Positions 61,986 through 64,000 of a stretch of DNA of 64,000 nt are shown here, piece by piece. A program made the translations under genes and the position numbers. The DNA comes from Novosphingobium sp. Gsoil 351. Lineage in GTDB: Bacteria > Pseudomonadota > Alphaproteobacteria > Sphingomonadales > Sphingomonadaceae. The DNA lies in the NCBI RefSeq assembly GCF_009707465.1, contig NZ_CP046120.1:3067501-3131500 (forward strand), given 5' to 3'. A model generated the notes under the pieces. That model made no database searches. It was given only the letters and a program-made list of their open reading frames with translations, and was not told the origin of the DNA. Numbering within the stretch: the stretch's first letter is position 1; every line of letters begins with the position of its first letter.

Positions 61986-63215
61986 TCAGCCAAGGTCGAA
62001 TTCGAGCCACAACTCCTTGAGGGCGCGCAGCACGAAGCCGGGCTGGTGCTCGTAGGTGTTACAAAGCGGATCGAGCCGTAAGTTTGGCAGCCGGTTGATC
62101 AAAGCGTTAAACGCGATCTGCAACTCGAGCCGCGACAGGCCTGATCCGGGGCAGTGATGTTCGGCTTGGCTGAATGCCATGTGCCGCATCGCGTTGGGCC
62201 GGTCGAGCCGAACTGCGTCGGGCTCCTCGAATACCGCGGGATCACGGTTGGCGGCCGCAAAGCGCAGATGAAGCGTTGCTCCGCGAGGGATCGCCACCCC
62301 GCGTATTTCTGCGTCGCGGGTTGTGGTCCGGTACAGCCCCTGGGTCGGTGATTCGAGCCGGAGAACTTCTTCGACGAATCCCTTGATCCGCGAACGGTCG
62401 GCGCACAGCGCTGCATGGATCAGGGGCTCGCGCAACATGATCCATATCCCCGAGGCGAGCGCGTAAGCCGTGGTCTCGTTTCCGCCGATGTAAAGATGGT
62501 CGAGGATCTGCACGATCTCGCCGTCGTCAAGCGCGCGATCGTCGAGCCGGGCCTGGGCCAGTTCGCTGATGATGTCGTCGGCCGGTTCGGCGCGCCGGCG
62601 GTCGATCCAGCCTTTGAGGTACTGCTGAAACTCGACCCCCTTTTCGGCGACCCAAATTTCCTGGTCGCGACTGAGTCCGCGCGCGAATGGCAGCGCCCAG
62701 GCGTAGGACCATTCGGCAAGACGCGGTTGATCGGCTTCGGGCAGGCCGAGGAGGTCGCCAATCACCGCAGCGGGCAACGGTACCGCAAACCCAGCGACAA
62801 ACTCGACTCGACCGGCATCGGCAAATTGGTCGATCAGCGCGGCGACCCGCCGCTTGATCATCGCGCGACTGCGTTCGAGCTGGCCTCCGGCGAAGAACGG
62901 ATTGACGAGCGCGCGGAAACGGCGGTGTTCGGGCGGGTCTTGCGACAGCGGGAAAGCTTTGGGCCAGCCCCTCTGTCGATAGATTTCCCTGGCTTCAGGA
63001 TGGAGCAGAAGCGGCTCGCCGCCGTGGCGGTCCGCCTCGGTGGAGAAGCGCTCGCTGTCGCGCACCACCATCGCGATGTCGTCGTAGCGCGTGAGCACGT
63101 AGAGCGTGGTTCCGGGCACCTGGTAGACCGGCGCGGTCTCACGCAGCTGGCGATAGGTCTCGTACCAGTGCTGGCCGGCCTTCGGCCCGAACAGATCGAT
63201 CTGTGCGCTCGCCAA
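61986..63215 (-). CDS. Cytochrome P450 (right-hand cluster)
   Basis: A soluble P450 of 409 aa. The I-helix has a complete IGGNETTAY motif, the K-helix ExxR is EVLR, and the heme loop is FSQAEHHCPGSGLSRLELQIAFN with the axial Cys. The frame is open to 63347, but TTG 63215 is preceded by a perfect AAGGAGGA site and gives the usual P450 length, so I prefer it. The full acid-alcohol pair contrasts with the P450 at 21604. It is divergent from the ABM-type gene and likely hydroxylates the cluster's substrate, perhaps terpenoid or aromatic. The redox partners are not visible. Confidence 0.92.
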   Translation of the reverse strand: MASAQIDLFGPKAGQHWYETYRQLRETAPVYQVPGTTLYVLTRYDDIAMVVRDSERFSTEADRHGGEPLLLHPEAREIYRQRGWPKAFPLSQDPPEHRRFRALVNPFFAGGQLERSRAMIKRRVAALIDQFADAGRVEFVAGFAVPLPAAVIGDLLGLPEADQPRLAEWSYAWALPFARGLSRDQEIWVAEKGVEFQQYLKGWIDRRRAEPADDIISELAQARLDDRALDDGEIVQILDHLYIGGNETTAYALASGIWIMLREPLIHAALCADRSRIKGFVEEVLRLESPTQGLYRTTTRDAEIRGVAIPRGATLHLRFAAANRDPAVFEEPDAVRLDRPNAMRHMAFSQAEHHCPGSGLSRLELQIAFNALINRLPNLRLDPLCNTYEHQPGFVLRALKELWLEFDLG

Positions 63216-63340
63216 GTTGAAATCCTCCTTGCCCGTGCCGCCGCCTACCCGCTGAAGAGCATTGCAAGCAGCAGTGCTGCCTGTTAGTGAGATCCCAGCC
63301 AGTGTGGCAACTAGTAAATTGGGCCAGGGAGACCCGGGGG

Positions 63341-63760
63341 ATGGCAACCGCGCTAATCCGCATGCGCATCAAGCAGGGTGAAACAGTAGCCTTCGAGGCC
63401 ATGGCCCGGGCGCTTTACGATCAGTCGCACCACTGCGAGCGCGCTCTGTTGCGCTATGAATACTGGCGCGGACAGGAGCCCGGTACGTATTATTGCCTCC
63501 AGGCCTTCGCCGATTACGCTGGCTTCCTCACTTACGAGACTGCACCCTACCATGAGGCCGCGGCCGCACCGATCATGGCGCTTATTGCCGATTTCGACCT
63601 GCAATGGGTCGATCCGGTTGCCGGAGCGGCACCGCTGAACCCGTCGCTCGAACAATTGCTCGCTTCGGGCTCGGGCGACCGCGAGACGTTCTACGCCGGG
63701 CTCTTCCCGCTAAAGCGCGCGGCCTGGTGGCCGGCCACTGCGAGGAGTGAGCAGCCATGA
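63341..63760 (+). CDS. ABM-type (antibiotic biosynthesis monooxygenase-like) protein
   Basis: A 139-aa protein resembling the ferredoxin-like ABM fold: ALIRMRIKQGETVAFEAMARALYDQSHHCERALLRYEYWRG, then YYCLQAFADYAGFLTYETAPYHEAA, where family members bind and oxidise small quinols or polyketides without a metal. The extension beyond 100 residues is unassigned. ATG 63341 has a GGGAGACCCGG ribosome site and gives the best N-terminus. It overlaps the SDR gene by ATGA, so both act together, probably on a hydroxylated product of the divergent P450. Confidence 0.75.
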   Translation: MATALIRMRIKQGETVAFEAMARALYDQSHHCERALLRYEYWRGQEPGTYYCLQAFADYAGFLTYETAPYHEAAAAPIMALIADFDLQWVDPVAGAAPLNPSLEQLLASGSGDRETFYAGLFPLKRAAWWPATARSEQP

Positions 63761-64000
63761 ACGGCAGGGTCGCTGGAAAGGTCGTGATTGTGACCGGCGG
63801 CGCGCGCGGACAGGGCGCGGCACATGCGCGCCGTCTAGCCGGCGAGGGCGCCTGCGTGATCGTCGCCGATCTGCGCGAAGACCAGGCCCAAGCGCTAGCT
63901 GCGGATCTCCCGAACGGGGCTTGGGCGATGCGCCATGACGTGGCCAATCCGGCCGACTGGGACCGGCTGATCGCGCGCGTCGGGGAACGCCACGGTCGGC
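63757..64000 (+). CDS. SDR oxidoreductase (partial, runs off the right edge)
   Basis: The frame opens MNGRVAGKVVIVTGGARGQGAAHARRLAGEGACVIVADLRED, a classical short-chain dehydrogenase start with the TGxxxGxG cofactor motif (TGGARGQG) and the acidic Asp at the end of strand 2 (VADLRED), favouring NAD. DVANPADWDRLI follows. The catalytic Tyr-Lys region is beyond the window. ATG 63757 overlaps the preceding stop. It presumably oxidises an alcohol made by the P450 in this cluster. Confidence 0.9.
   Translation, partial: MNGRVAGKVVIVTGGARGQGAAHARRLAGEGACVIVADLREDQAQALAADLPNGAWAMRHDVANPADWDRLIARVGERHGR

Overview
The window is GC-rich alphaproteobacterial DNA, most likely from a sphingomonad (Novosphingobium/Sphingobium/Sphingopyxis type). 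I base this on three complete TonB-dependent receptors plus one remnant, plug domains with the VTAQRR-type N-terminus, the mix of P450, PhyH and VOC catabolic enzymes, and an IS91-type element. Many genes are joined by 1-4 nt stop/start overlaps (ATGA, GTGA, TGATG), which mark true operons and settle several starts. No rRNA, tRNA or CRISPR array was found.

Layout. (A) 1-12.5 kb: amino acid, notably D-amino acid, metabolism. A minus-strand operon holds a TonB receptor, an N-carbamoyl-D-amino acid hydrolase and a serine hydrolase. Divergent from it lie an XRE-cupin regulator and a coupled run of DgcN-like, DgcA-like, amino acid dehydrogenase and FAD amine oxidase genes. An Lrp regulator, a second leucine-dehydrogenase-type gene, an NTF2-like protein and a second FAD oxidase follow. 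(B) 12.6-25.8 kb: a peptide uptake and degradation module with M19 dipeptidase (frameshifted), TonB receptor, TetR regulator, membrane alpha/beta hydrolase, MFS carrier, DUF885 peptidase, alpha/beta hydrolase, P450, prolyl aminopeptidase and M3 peptidase. The same 18-bp palindrome lies at three promoters here, so the TetR protein probably controls the whole module.

(C) 25.8-38.3 kb: a worn accessory stretch. It has remnants of an SDR, a metallo-beta-lactamase-fold protein, bioA, a TonB receptor and an AbiEii-like nucleotidyltransferase, mixed with live-looking genes: the mobile mystery A/B (XRE/Fic) pair, dodecin, a HipA/HipB-like pair with twin operators, an orphan AbiE-type partner, a GGDEF diguanylate cyclase and a methyltransferase-HNH fusion. 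(D) 38.5-43.2 kb: a VOC protein, the Kup potassium carrier and, divergent from it, a membrane protein in which KdpD-like sensor parts are fused directly to a KdpE-like DNA-binding domain.

(E) 43.9-57.4 kb: a glycoside utilisation locus with TonB receptor, sugar isomerase/epimerase, type B carboxylesterase, GPH-type carrier, three tandem PhyH dioxygenases and a GH5 enzyme resembling steryl/ceramide glucosidases. A fourth PhyH gene and a GH1 beta-glucosidase run the other way, and a GntR-FCD gene lies at the far end. Together they suggest import and deglycosylation of a lipid or terpenoid glycoside followed by oxidation of the aglycone. (F) 57.8-60 kb: an IS91-type transposase with a tyrosine recombinase. 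(G) 60.1-64 kb: a small catabolic cluster (TetR, AhpD-like, P450, ABM-type monooxygenase, SDR) that runs off the end.

Several reading frames are broken by one base, or one dinucleotide, in homopolymers or simple repeats (13309-13314, 27475-27485, 36833-36837, possibly 43936-43940). They may be real mutations, phase-variable tracts or sequencing errors, and should be checked before those genes are called dead.
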